DNA of 64,000 nucleotides from an uncultured Lachnospiraceae bacterium (GTDB lineage: Bacteria > Bacillota > Clostridia > Lachnospirales > Lachnospiraceae). The notes below the pieces were generated by a model. It was not told the origin of the DNA. It saw only the letters and a program-made list of their open reading frames with translations, and searched no databases. This document shows positions 9,147 through 17,655 of this stretch, in pieces. The stretch covers positions 62,001 to 126,000 of the forward strand of contig CAJTWM010000004.1 of assembly GCA_910579805.1 (NCBI GenBank), written 5' to 3'. The translations under genes and the position numbers were made by a program. Numbering within the stretch: the stretch's first letter is position 1; the number at the start of each line of letters is the position of its first letter.

Positions 9147-10331
9147 ATGTACGATAAAAAAATTGCATATTTACATTATATAAAATATGGAGAATTGATA
9201 GGAAATGCAGGACATGTCAAGGTGACGCAGCGTGGAAATACCGTCAGTATAGAAGTCTATGTGAGAGAGGCATACGGAATATTAAACGGGTGCTATTACA
9301 TACAAAATTTGGGTGGAAATCCGTTTGAACATAAGATCAATATTGAAGGGGGACAGGCAGTATTTAAAAAGAGGATAACGACGGGAACAGGACATAACAA
9401 TGAAAGAGAGCCGTTACCCTACGGATTGAAAATTGAAATAGGAAAAGACGAGTATTTGGAGGCTGTCTGGAGAGCTAAGGAAGAAAATGAATATAGGGAA
9501 ACATTAGGAAGAATAAAAGAAGGCCGGGAACTCTCTGAATTATGGGAAGAAGGGCATTCGTCTGCTAACCGTATCGGTACAAGCGCTGCCGAAAAGGCAG
9601 AAGAGAACCGAAATACGATAGAGAACGAAGAAGATGGCAGGAGTGGACGGCAGGGGACAAAAGTGTGGACAGACACATGGGACAGGGCGGAAAAATTTGC
9701 AGAAAAGAATCCGGCAGAGCAGGAAAATCCCGTCTGGACGGATAAAGCGGAAACTTTGTATACAGAGGCTTTCTATGACCAAGAAGGGCAAAGGGAGACC
9801 GGGCAAAGTCAATCGGTGTCAGGCGAGGCGGCATTGAAAAATATTTTCCAAAGGGAAAACGTAACGGAAAGACAGCCGTATCAGGGAAGACAGCCGGACG
9901 GCCGGGCGGAAGAAAAAAATTTTAACAGGCACGAGGGCGGGACATGGAAAAATCTTACCTTTTCCGTGCCGGTGGAAACTTATGAAGATAAGTGGAACGA
10001 ACTTTGTAAAAAATATGAGGTCATTCATCCGTTTGGAAACCGGGACGAGTATCTATCCTTAAGTCCCAAAGACTTTATCATTTTTCCCGAGAAATATCAG
10101 CATCTTGTCAATAATAGTTTCCTGCTCCACGGATATTACAACTACAGACATGTAATACTTGGAAAGAAGGAAGAGGGGGGAAAGAATATCTACTATTTGG
10201 GAGTACCGGGTGTATACTATGAACGGGAGAAAATGGTAGCCATCATGTTTGGATTTGAAGGTTTTGAATGCGGGGAAAAGAGAGCGATTGCCGGAGGATT
10301 CGGATATTATATGAGACGAGTTGAACTGTGA
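9147..10331 (+). CDS. Hypothetical protein with conserved N- and C-terminal modules (DUF6128-like)
   Basis: A 394-residue protein that I do not recognise functionally. Residues 1-105 form a beta-rich module (AYLHYIKYGELIGNAGHVKV, EVYVREAYGILNGCYYIQNL). Residues 125-290 are hydrophilic, rich in Glu, Lys and Gln, probably disordered. The last 110 residues are conserved-looking (HPFGNRDEYLSLSPKDFIIF, LLHGYYNYRHVILGK, YYLGVPGVYYEREKMVAIMF), which I associate from memory with DUF6128 of Lachnospiraceae. No TM segment. I prefer ATG 9147; ATG 9084 is in frame but would place the hairpin at 9089-9142 inside the coding region. Confidence 0.6.
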   Translation: MYDKKIAYLHYIKYGELIGNAGHVKVTQRGNTVSIEVYVREAYGILNGCYYIQNLGGNPFEHKINIEGGQAVFKKRITTGTGHNNEREPLPYGLKIEIGKDEYLEAVWRAKEENEYRETLGRIKEGRELSELWEEGHSSANRIGTSAAEKAEENRNTIENEEDGRSGRQGTKVWTDTWDRAEKFAEKNPAEQENPVWTDKAETLYTEAFYDQEGQRETGQSQSVSGEAALKNIFQRENVTERQPYQGRQPDGRAEEKNFNRHEGGTWKNLTFSVPVETYEDKWNELCKKYEVIHPFGNRDEYLSLSPKDFIIFPEKYQHLVNNSFLLHGYYNYRHVILGKKEEGGKNIYYLGVPGVYYEREKMVAIMFGFEGFECGEKRAIAGGFGYYMRRVEL

Positions 10332-10397
10332 GGCACAATATAAGCACTTCAGAGCGGAAAACAAAATTGAAAAGCCGGAGGGGAAACGGAACCCAAA

Positions 10398-11390
10398 TCA
10401 AATTCCTTCACAATTAAAATCAGGGATAAAGCTTTCCGCAGCGGTATCTTCCTCCTGAATAAATCCGTTTTCCACACCGAGGGAGACAGCGTAATCGATC
10501 AACTCGTTATATTCTTTAGAAGTTACTTTCCGGTTAAGTTCGGGATAGCCGCTGACATGTCTGAGCGGCGTATACTGGTTCATCATGCTGATAAAAATGC
10601 GGTTTCCGTAAGTCCTGTATAAATATTTTACGACTGCTTTTGCATCTTCCAGACATCCGGGGAGTAAAAGATGGCGGACAATAGTTCCTCTGCCAAGGAG
10701 GGCTTTATCGTCGTATTCGTCCGCTGAAAGAGTATTTCCTGTCTCCGTGTAAAAAAGGGGTTCGCCTGTCTGGCGGACCATTTCTTCTACGGCAAGAGAA
10801 GCTTTTTCAAAATAATCCGGGGCATGGGAGTATTTATTGCTTAATGAAGAGGAAACATATTTAAAATCGGGCAGGTATATATCGATCAATCCGTCTAAGC
10901 TGCGGAGGGTGCCGACGGATTCGTAGCTGCTCGTGTTATACACAATAGGAATACGGAGGCCGTTCCTTTTGGCAAGCGTCAACGCATCTATGATCTGAGG
11001 GACAAAATGGGTCGGAGTGACAAGGTTGATGTTGTTAGCGCGTCTTTCCTGAAGTTCTAAAAAAATGTCTGAAAGCCGCTCCGTGGAAATATTTTTACCG
11101 CAGTTTCCGTGTGCGATCTCAAAATTTTGGCAAAAGACGCAGCCCAGATTACAACCGGAAAAAAAGACGGTTCCCGATCCTGAGTTTCCGGAAATACAAG
11201 GCTCTTCCCACATATGTAAGGAGGCCCTTGCTGCCGTGATGAGAGAGGACTGCCCGCAGAAGCCATAGGGATTTTCCTGTCCGGATCCGGATAAAGAAAC
11301 AGAAGCCGTTCTGTCTGCATGACAGTTACGGGGGCAGAGGGTGCAGTCCGAAAAATCATATTCCATAGTTTTCTCCATTTCTGTGCCCAT
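10398..11390 (-). CDS. Radical SAM protein, PflX-like (pyruvate formate-lyase activase homologue)
   Basis: A 330-residue protein. CTLCPRNCHADR near the start is a cysteine motif common to this group; FFSGCNLGCVFCQN carries the radical SAM CxxxCxxC cluster; NINLVTPTHFVPQIIDAL, YLPDFKYVS and GTIVRHLLLPG follow as in COG1313/PflX. Members resemble glycyl-radical activases, but their partner is usually unknown. It stands alone, head-on to the + strand gene at 9147 and upstream of the SRP RNA on the same strand. The start could be any of the methionines 1, 5 or 9. Confidence 0.82.
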   Translation of the reverse strand: MGTEMEKTMEYDFSDCTLCPRNCHADRTASVSLSGSGQENPYGFCGQSSLITAARASLHMWEEPCISGNSGSGTVFFSGCNLGCVFCQNFEIAHGNCGKNISTERLSDIFLELQERRANNINLVTPTHFVPQIIDALTLAKRNGLRIPIVYNTSSYESVGTLRSLDGLIDIYLPDFKYVSSSLSNKYSHAPDYFEKASLAVEEMVRQTGEPLFYTETGNTLSADEYDDKALLGRGTIVRHLLLPGCLEDAKAVVKYLYRTYGNRIFISMMNQYTPLRHVSGYPELNRKVTSKEYNELIDYAVSLGVENGFIQEEDTAAESFIPDFNCEGI

Positions 11391-11450
11391 TTCTTGTGCA
11401 GATTCCTATGTGCCGGCTTTAAAAGGGCTCTTTCCTGTAATATACAGCAT

Positions 11451-11716
11451 AAAACCGTGCATTCTCCCTCGAACCAAGCTCACACACGTTACCTTTACAG
11501 TTAACTCCGCCAGGCACCCTTACGGCACATGAGAGGTTCTACTTAGTGCTGCTTTGTTCCCAACCTGACACGGTTCATAGATTCCCATTGCGTAAGACCC
11601 AAACTTCAACGCCACTTATAAAGGGCAGCTATACAAGCAAAAGCCCTCAGTCGAACATCACCCCTACTAAAGCGGATTGTAGGTACAGGACACCGCTAAC
11701 GCCCCGGCTGCACGGT
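11451..11716 (-). ncRNA. ffs: Signal recognition particle RNA (large, Bacillus-type)
   Basis: About 266 nt on the minus strand. Domain IV is clear at 11542-11574: GTGTCAGG, a stem capped by a GGAA tetraloop, then AAGCAGCACTAAG, the Ffh-binding site. The 5' end ACCGTGCA pairs with the 3' end TGCACGGT (11452-11461), closing the molecule as in SRP RNAs that carry an Alu domain. It starts just downstream of a consensus promoter. The three pairs under the tetraloop are UUG/CAA rather than the usual UCC/GGA, a compensated change. It targets ribosome-nascent chains to the membrane together with Ffh. Confidence 0.92.
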
Positions 11717-11722
11717 CATTTT

Positions 11723-11751
11723 AGTATACTGTTTTTAGGCGGTTTTGTCAA
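11723..11751 (-). promoter_or_regulatory. Consensus sigma-A promoter of the SRP RNA
   Basis: TTGACA (11746-11751), a 17-nt spacer and TATACT (11723-11728), read on the minus strand. The predicted transcription start near 11716 agrees with the paired 5' end of the RNA. Confidence 0.92.
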
Positions 11752-11877
11752 CCGGCGCTGAGATTTTTGTATTTATGAAACTTACTCAAAATATCAAGAA
11801 ATCTGGTGGGTTTCATCTTATAATAAAACTAGATCAGCTGATCAAAAAAACAGTAGCGTGAAAAAAAGAAATGAGGG

Positions 11878-12684
11878 ATGGATTTGGGCAATCTTATATT
11901 ATTAACGGAAGCGTTGGAATATGTGGAGGAACATATCGGCGATGAGATCAGAACCGAAGATATTGCAGAATCATGCCATTGCTCAAAATCCACATTGGAA
12001 AAGGTATTCCGATGCGTAAACGGGATCTCGGTGCATGATTATCTTGTCCGCAGGCGTATGATGAGGGCGGCAAAACAGTTATGGACAGAACCGGAAGAGT
12101 CGCTGCTTACGATTGCGCTGCAGTATGGATACAGCACGAACGAATCGTTTACGCGCGCGTTTAGAAACGTATGGAATTGCAATCCGTCCGAATTTCGGGC
12201 AAGGAAGAAGTTTTCGGAGCTTTTTCCGAAACTTTTAGTACCGGTTTTTAAGGAGGATGATTATATGAGAGAAAGAAAACGTGTGGACATCAGCGAATTA
12301 TACGATTTGTTTGTGAGCAGGAGGGATTGTTTCTTTGTGTGCTGCGATATTAAATCGCTGATACCGATTAATGAAATTTCATATAAGGCGGGAGACATGG
12401 CGATCTTGGAAACCATGCAGAGAATGTGCGATGCAGCAGGAGAAGAGGATATTGTATTTCGTATCGGCGCAGATGAATTTGTAATGCTTACGGACAGTAA
12501 GGATGAAAAATATGCGGAGGCGGCAGCGAAAAAAATTCGTGAGCGGAACGGAGAAGAATTTGAGTTTGAAGGCAGGAAAATACCGCTGGTTCTTTATGTG
12601 GGCGTTACGAAACCGGAGGTTAAAAATTTGAAATATGACGAGCTGTTTACGAAGCTTCATTATGCCATCAAGGAAATGAAGTAG
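11878..12684 (+). CDS. AraC-type HTH fused to a degenerate GGDEF domain
   Basis: A 268-residue protein. Residues 8-105 are an AraC/XylS double HTH (TEDIAESCHCSKSTLEKVFR, then LLTIALQYGYSTNESFTRAF and CNPSEFR). Residues 125-268 look like a GGDEF domain: FVCCDIKSLIPINEISYKAG, MQRMC, then FRIGADEFVML with G197-A198-D199-E200-F201 in place of GGDEF, and ILYVGVT-like VLYVGVTKPE. It lacks room for a full catalytic domain, so it may sense a nucleotide rather than make one. A perfect 12-bp palindrome GATCAGCTGATC at 11832-11843 lies upstream and may be an operator. Confidence 0.72.
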   Translation: MDLGNLILLTEALEYVEEHIGDEIRTEDIAESCHCSKSTLEKVFRCVNGISVHDYLVRRRMMRAAKQLWTEPEESLLTIALQYGYSTNESFTRAFRNVWNCNPSEFRARKKFSELFPKLLVPVFKEDDYMRERKRVDISELYDLFVSRRDCFFVCCDIKSLIPINEISYKAGDMAILETMQRMCDAAGEEDIVFRIGADEFVMLTDSKDEKYAEAAAKKIRERNGEEFEFEGRKIPLVLYVGVTKPEVKNLKYDELFTKLHYAIKEMK

Positions 12685-12707
12685 GAAACCATAAATAATG
12701 GAAACTT

Positions 12708-12752
12708 AGAAAATCTAAGCCTATGAATCGGATAGGTTTAGATTTTCTTTTT
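12708..12752 (+). terminator. Rho-independent terminator between convergent genes
   Basis: A 17-bp stem (12708-12724 with 12732-12748, one G-U pair), a 7-nt loop and a T-rich tail TTTCTTTTT. It ends the AraC-GGDEF transcript. Its 3' arm is also the last codons and stop of tadA on the other strand. Confidence 0.85.
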
Positions 12753-13245
12753 GCCTATCTTTCTGCAAATTATTTTGTTTTTCATTTTTACAGCGTAAAC
12801 GCAGCTCTTTAAAAAAGGTAGTCAGCATATGGGAGCATTCTTCCTCTAAAATGCCGCGGGTCACCTCAACCTGATGATTGAATTGCGGCATTTCAAGGAT
12901 GTTTAAGATAGAACCGCCGCATCCTGCTTTGGGATTCATGCTGCCCATAACGACCCGGGTGATCCGCGCCTGCACGATAGCGCCTGCGCACATCTGGCAA
13001 GGCTCTAAGGTCACATAAAGGGTGCAATCCTCCAGCCGCCAGTCTCCCATCTTTTTGCTGGCTTTATTGATAGCAGTGATCTCTGCGTGGGCTAACGTGT
13101 TTTTATCCGTATTCCTGCGGTTATAGCCGCGGCCGATGATTTTATCCTGATACACGATTACGCAGCCGATAGGAACTTCCCCGAGCGCATATGCTTTTTG
13201 GGCTTGTTTTATGGCTTCTTTCATATATTTCTCATCCATATTCAT
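12721..13245 (-). CDS. tadA: tRNA-specific adenosine deaminase TadA
   Basis: A 174-residue zinc deaminase: HAEITAINKA carries the zinc histidine and catalytic glutamate, and PCQMCAGAI the two zinc cysteines. NRRNTDKN and the ARITRVVMG stretch match TadA, which converts A34 to inosine in tRNA-Arg(ACG). The last 20 residues are a Lys/Asn-rich tail that runs into the terminator hairpin at 12708-12748. It has its own promoter at 13359-13387. Confidence 0.92.
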   Translation of the reverse strand: MNMDEKYMKEAIKQAQKAYALGEVPIGCVIVYQDKIIGRGYNRRNTDKNTLAHAEITAINKASKKMGDWRLEDCTLYVTLEPCQMCAGAIVQARITRVVMGSMNPKAGCGGSILNILEMPQFNHQVEVTRGILEEECSHMLTTFFKELRLRCKNEKQNNLQKDRQKENLNLSDS

Positions 13246-13358
13246 AAAATGTCCGCTTTTCCTTTCAAGTAATAAATTGATGTGCCTGTTTTTTTTCTGT
13301 TTCCTGAAGCGCCGCAGAACTGATATTTTGCCGTTTAGATGCAGTGTTTACTGTTGTG

Positions 13359-13387
13359 ATTATAGCATAGGTATTTCTTTGATTCAA
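13359..13387 (-). promoter_or_regulatory. Promoter of tadA
   Basis: Minus strand TTGAAT (13382-13387), 17-nt spacer, TATAAT (13359-13364). The rest of the 470-nt gap 13246-13718 holds a possible + strand -10 TATAAT at 13527-13532 with a poor -35 (TAGAAA) for the kinase-like gene, and nothing else that I can see. Confidence 0.75.
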
Positions 13388-13718
13388 TTTACAAAATAGA
13401 AACTCTGTGGAAATAAAAAACGATAGGGGCAGAAATTAAGAAAATATTATAATGCGGGAGCGGGAAAGCGTTCGCCGCGTTATGGTGCAAAGCAGATAAG
13501 TGATAGAAAAATTTGTCATGGAATGGTATAATATGTTTGCCAAAGAAATTGCGGCGTCTATCCGTAAACAATGATACCGTATGGAATATCTCTATTATAG
13601 GAAATCATCTGAAAAAGGTTCTGATAATTTGATTTGCAAAGAAGCAGTGGCAGAACGTATTAGAATACATAGTCAGGTCATAAATGAAACATATTCCGGT
13701 TTGCTGAGAGAGAAAATT

Positions 13719-14690
13719 ATGTCGATATTCACAAAAATAGAGCAAAAATATAATTGGAAGTTAAAAGAAGCCCCAATCCCTTTAAAGGGCGGTTTCATGC
13801 ATAAAATGTATAAACTGGAAACGGATCAGGGCGTTTATGCTCTGAAACTATTGAACCGGTTTATAATGCAGAGAGAAACCGTTATGGCAAATTATGCTGA
13901 GGCAGAGCGCTTGGAACGTTTATTGGAACAAAAGCAGATTCCTATCCTTCCTGCACTAACGTTCGGTGAAAGAAAAATGCAGGAATTGGATGGAGAATAT
14001 TTTTATCTGTTTGATTATTATGCCGGAAAAGCTTTGAGCGGTAAAGAGATAACAGAATATCATTGCATGGAAATAGGGAAGGTACTTGCTAAGATTCATA
14101 GCATAGATAAAAAATGTGCAGATGGAAACTTTGACGAGATGGCTATAGATTGGGATATTTATCTTACCGAAACAGAAAAAGTAAATAGGCGGCTGTATGA
14201 GGAGCTAAAAGAGAATGCTGATTTGATCCTGAAAAGCCAGAACCATGGAAATCGCGCAAGAAAAAAACTTCCCGGTATTTTGGCTGTCTGTCATAATGAT
14301 ATGGACTGTAAAAATGTCCTGTGGAATGAAAAAGATTACCGTATTATTGATTTGGAATGTCTTTCTTATAATAATCCGATGACGGAATTGTTTGAGTTGG
14401 CACTGTGCTGGTCGGGGTATGAAGAATGCAAGATTGATTTTGGCTTGTTTCAAGCTTTTTTACGGGGATATGCGGACTGGGGAGGCGAATTGCCTGCGGA
14501 TTGGGAAACACTTTATGATTGCAATAATGGAAGATTGGAATGGCTGGAATATAATCTTAAGCGGGTTTTAGGCATTGAATGCGGAGAAGAAGAAAGAGAA
14601 CTCGGACTGGAACAGGCAAAGGAAACAATACGGCATATAATTTATTATGATCAAATGCGGGATCCTATACTGAAACATTGTAGATTGTAA
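13719..14690 (+). CDS. Aminoglycoside phosphotransferase/choline kinase-like protein
   Basis: A 323-residue protein kinase-fold enzyme. VYALKLL provides the ATP-binding lysine, CHNDMDCKNVLW is the Brenner catalytic motif (HxDxxxxN) and RIIDLECLSYNNPMTELFEL the metal-binding DxE/D segment. The substrate could be an amino sugar, choline, homoserine or an aminoglycoside; it cannot be decided here. I chose ATG 13719 after AGAGAGAAA because relatives begin near IFTKIEQKYNW; an in-frame ATG at 13581 would add 46 residues without an SD. Base composition is more A/T-rich than its neighbours. Confidence 0.75.
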   Translation: MSIFTKIEQKYNWKLKEAPIPLKGGFMHKMYKLETDQGVYALKLLNRFIMQRETVMANYAEAERLERLLEQKQIPILPALTFGERKMQELDGEYFYLFDYYAGKALSGKEITEYHCMEIGKVLAKIHSIDKKCADGNFDEMAIDWDIYLTETEKVNRRLYEELKENADLILKSQNHGNRARKKLPGILAVCHNDMDCKNVLWNEKDYRIIDLECLSYNNPMTELFELALCWSGYEECKIDFGLFQAFLRGYADWGGELPADWETLYDCNNGRLEWLEYNLKRVLGIECGEEERELGLEQAKETIRHIIYYDQMRDPILKHCRL

Positions 14691-14872
14691 TTTTCGGAAG
14701 AAAGACGTCTGCCTGATGAAGCGGGCAGATAGGAGTTAGGGAGAAAAGAAGGGAGACGGAGGATGTAGCGGCTTCTTTTAAGCAATTGCAGAGATAATAG
14801 GAAAGGCGCTGTAAGCAGCATATCCGGAAGTAGAAGAAAAATCTATGAAAGTGGAAAAAATAGGGTGGTAAA

Positions 14873-15193
14873 ATGAACCTGCTTTTTTTGTGCAGTCAGA
14901 ATAAAAGGCGCAGCCTGACAGCCGAGAAACTTTTTGACGGAGTGAACGGACATACAGCGCGTTCGGCGGGGACGGAGCAAAATGCAAGGGTAAAAGTGAC
15001 GCCGGGGCTTCTTGGCTGGGCGGACATTATTTTTTGCATGGAAAAGAAACATATGCGGAGAATAAAAGAAAAATATGCCGACGTGATTGCCGGAAAGAAA
15101 GTGGTCTGTCTCTATATTAACGACGATTATGAATTTATGGACAGGGAATTGCAGGAATTACTGAAAGACTGTATTTGGGAGTATGTTCAATGA
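14873..15193 (+). CDS. Low-molecular-weight protein tyrosine phosphatase-like protein (COG4551 type)
   Basis: A 106-residue protein beginning LLFLCSQNKRRSLTAE, where CSQNKRRS is the Cx5RS phosphate-binding loop of tyrosine phosphatases. ARSAGTEQNARVKVT and WADIIFCMEKKHMRRI match the short COG4551 group, which lacks the C-terminal DPY aspartate motif. Its stop codon overlaps the start of the next gene (ATGA), so translation is coupled. Substrate unknown. Confidence 0.8.
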   Translation: MNLLFLCSQNKRRSLTAEKLFDGVNGHTARSAGTEQNARVKVTPGLLGWADIIFCMEKKHMRRIKEKYADVIAGKKVVCLYINDDYEFMDRELQELLKDCIWEYVQ

Positions 15194-15882
15194 AAATACA
15201 CGGATTAAATAAAACAACGTTACTGGATTATCCGGGGCATGTAGCGGCAGCCGTATTTACAGGCGGATGTAATTTCCAATGCCCGTTCTGCCACAACAGA
15301 GATCTTGTGTTATATCCGAATACGCAGCCTTGTATACCGGAGGAAGACATTTTCAGTTTTTTAAAGAAACGCAAAGGGATCGTCACGGGAGTATGCATAA
15401 CGGGAGGGGAACCGACTTTGCAGCCGGATTTAAAAGAATTTCTGGCAAAGATAAAAGAGATCGGATTGCAGGTGAAACTGGACACTAACGGATATCGTCC
15501 TGAAATAGTAAAAGACATCATAGCAGATGGGCTTGCAGACTATGTGGCGATGGATATGAAGTCCTGCCGGACGGAATATGGAAAGGCGGCAGGCAGAGCG
15601 GATATCGATGTGTCTAAAATAGAGGAGTCAGTTTCCATCCTGATGGAGGGCAGGACAGAGTATGAATTTCGGACTACGGTTGTGAAAGAACTGCATACCA
15701 AAGAGATCATGGAAGAGATCGGAAAATGGATATGCGGGTGCAAGGCATATTATCTGCAGTCCTATGAAGAAAATGAGAATGTCATATGTAAAGGATTCCA
15801 TACCTGTACGAAAAAAGAACTGGAGGAATTTAAGAGGATTATGGAAACTTATGTGAATCATGTGGAGATTAGAGGAGTTTAG
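15190..15882 (+). CDS. Radical SAM activase, NrdG-like (anaerobic ribonucleotide reductase activating type)
   Basis: A 230-residue protein starting MKIHGLNKTTLLDYPGHVA; GGCNFQCPFCHN carries the CxxxCxxC iron-sulfur motif and GVCITGGEPTL the SAM-binding GGE motif. DTNGYRPEIV and YVAMDMKSC follow as in the NrdG2-type activases (TIGR02495). The start overlaps the preceding stop by 4 nt and has GGGAG 8 nt upstream. No nrdD is visible nearby, so the partner enzyme must be elsewhere or differ. Confidence 0.82.
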   Translation: MKIHGLNKTTLLDYPGHVAAAVFTGGCNFQCPFCHNRDLVLYPNTQPCIPEEDIFSFLKKRKGIVTGVCITGGEPTLQPDLKEFLAKIKEIGLQVKLDTNGYRPEIVKDIIADGLADYVAMDMKSCRTEYGKAAGRADIDVSKIEESVSILMEGRTEYEFRTTVVKELHTKEIMEEIGKWICGCKAYYLQSYEENENVICKGFHTCTKKELEEFKRIMETYVNHVEIRGV

Positions 15883-15957
15883 ATTGAAAAATCGAAGATT
15901 TTACAATTTTCTATTTAAGCAGTATCATAAGCAGGCTTGCGACATGCATGGGGATTA

Positions 15958-16019
15958 GTGTGAAATTGAAAATTTCACGATCCTGATTTGAGTGCCTGTG
16001 AAAGCAGGCAAAGGCATCC
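15958..16019 (+). repeat. Dispersed repeat, copy 1 (GTGAAATT hairpin + CCTG..CAGG hairpin)
   Basis: GTGAAATTGAAAATTTCAC (a palindrome), then CGATCCTGATTT and GTGCCTGTGAAAGCAGGCA. The same order recurs at 33090-33185. It lies in the 193-nt gap between the NrdG-like gene and DUF4317. Confidence 0.65.
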
Positions 16020-16043
16020 TGTTTATTTTTTAACAAAGGACGG

Positions 16044-16067
16044 GCCTGTCCGATTCCTCGGACAGGC
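16044..16067 (-). terminator. Terminator hairpin after the DUF4317 gene
   Basis: GCCTGTCCGA and TCGGACAGGC form a 10-bp perfect stem with a TTCC loop, 9 nt after the minus-strand stop. The T tract (TCCTTTGTT) is weak. Confidence 0.65.
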
Positions 16068-16075
16068 TCAAAAGA

Positions 16076-17371
16076 TCAGACGATGGTATTCACCCCATTG
16101 ACGTTGGCATATTCATCTTCTTCCATCGGGATCACAAGACATTTTTTCCCGTCGATGATTTGGGATTTGATCTGGTCTACCTTTTGGGGTTTTACCCTTA
16201 ATATAACGTCGTAAGTTTTGACAGGGGGCAGATCGTCGTCCGTATCTGTGGAATCGGCCATGGGAAAATCAGGATCCGCATCTGAAAGCGCCGCATATGT
16301 ACTTTGTTCTTCCAGCTTTTGCTTTAACTGGGCGACTTCTTTTACTAAAGTCTGTTTTTCTTTCTTTTCAGCATTTGCAGCAAGCGCTTTCGCATCGATC
16401 AAATGCTCGGCGGCAGGCGGCATATCGCCGAAGTTTTCGGCAAAAGACTGTTCGATTCTGGCAGTTACCGTTTCCGGTATTTCCATTTCCGTCATCAGCT
16501 CATGAATGCTTTCTTTTGTTAAAACGGCAGGCGCAGCGGATTTTCCGTGGATCTCTTCCTGCTCTTCTATCAGGCAGTTGATTCCTTCCTGTATTTCAAA
16601 GAAAACATCTTCGCCCTTTTCTTCATCGGGGCCGACCGCATTGCGAACGATCGCATGGAACGTTTCCTTCTGCTCCGCTGCGGTCTGTTTGGGATCGCAT
16701 CCCAGGCCGCTTTCCATAAGCTCGGGATGGGAATCTTTGGCGTTACGGGTATAGTAGAGTACGGAATGAATGTCGGCGCTGCGATCTGTAAAAGCGGGGA
16801 AGAGGAATCCGTTTTCCGGTACGCCTACTACCCAATCGCGGATTCTGGCGCCGATACGGTTTTCGTCTTCTCTGTAGCCAAGTCCCGGTTTGGAAAGCGC
16901 CACGGGACAGATGGAGCAGAGCAGATATTCGTAAACTTCTTCCGACTCGTCCAACTTGGCATTATCGTTTGTTTTGACGATAACGTCATAGGCGTCATGA
17001 AACAGGAGGATCAGGAAATTCCCCACATAGTCGTAACTGTCGATGATCAGTTGATAAAAACTGTTTAAGAGTTCTTCGTTTTTAAGGGCGCTGCTTCTAA
17101 GCCCCATCAGGAATTGCTGCCTGCCGCCGGCGCTTTCCTCGGCAATGGGAAATTCCAGTTCAAGTAAATTGTTGCCCAGCGTGCCGGATAAAGTTTTTTT
17201 GGCGATCTCCAAGTACTTATAAAATTCCTCGTCTTCCAGATTTAAGAAAGTCTCGTCAAACGTGACTACGATCTCTTTATTGGCATTGACATAACAGCCG
17301 CATAATTTTGTAAAAGTACAGTCGTTTTTAGTCAAACGTCTTTTTAGCTCCAATATATCTTTTTTATTCAT
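16076..17371 (-). CDS. DUF4317 family protein
   Basis: A 431-residue soluble protein starting MNKKDILELKRRLTKNDCTF, followed by KLCGCYVNANKEIVVTFDE, which I recognise as the DUF4317 family of Clostridia. A coiled coil lies around residues 330-365 (ALAANAEKKEKQTLVKEVAQ, LKQKLEEQ). The C-terminal VILRVKPQKVDQIKSQIIDG segment is likely a small domain. Function unknown. GGAGG fits the ATG at 17371 better than the one at 17377. The leader has a GTGAGAG/CTCTCAC hairpin at 17404-17436. Confidence 0.82.
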   Translation of the reverse strand: MNKKDILELKRRLTKNDCTFTKLCGCYVNANKEIVVTFDETFLNLEDEEFYKYLEIAKKTLSGTLGNNLLELEFPIAEESAGGRQQFLMGLRSSALKNEELLNSFYQLIIDSYDYVGNFLILLFHDAYDVIVKTNDNAKLDESEEVYEYLLCSICPVALSKPGLGYREDENRIGARIRDWVVGVPENGFLFPAFTDRSADIHSVLYYTRNAKDSHPELMESGLGCDPKQTAAEQKETFHAIVRNAVGPDEEKGEDVFFEIQEGINCLIEEQEEIHGKSAAPAVLTKESIHELMTEMEIPETVTARIEQSFAENFGDMPPAAEHLIDAKALAANAEKKEKQTLVKEVAQLKQKLEEQSTYAALSDADPDFPMADSTDTDDDLPPVKTYDVILRVKPQKVDQIKSQIIDGKKCLVIPMEEDEYANVNGVNTIV

Positions 17372-17451
17372 AAGCATCCTCCGTCTTTTATGAAATCAAT
17401 ATAGGTGAGAGACGATGCAGGCGCACCGGCTCTCACAGCCAATAATATAGA

Positions 17452-17480
17452 ATTATAGCAATGCGGTTTGAAATATTCAA
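17452..17480 (-). promoter_or_regulatory. Promoter of the DUF4317 gene
   Basis: Minus strand TTGAAT (17475-17480), 17-nt spacer, TATAAT (17452-17457). Confidence 0.75.
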
Positions 17481-17542
17481 CAGGCTTATAAGGAAAAAAA
17501 CTTTTTGAAGGGCGCAAGGGCGCATAGGAGGCAGGATAGTGG

Positions 17543-17572
17543 TTGACAAGCGGGAATGGTAACTTTTATAAT
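17543..17572 (+). promoter_or_regulatory. Promoter of the chemoreceptor gene
   Basis: TTGACA (17543-17548), 18-nt spacer, TATAAT (17567-17572), about 84 nt before the start codon. Confidence 0.75.
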
Positions 17573-17655
17573 AATTATGATATTAGTAAGAAAGGCTGGA
17601 TATGTTGATCCAAATATCTCATATTTCAGCTATGTGAGTAGGGGGGAATATAGAA

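Noticed and set aside
16547..17068. A 173-codon ORF on the + strand opposite DUF4317
   Set aside because: It is fully antisense to a recognised gene with SD, promoter and terminator, and its protein has no recognisable pattern.
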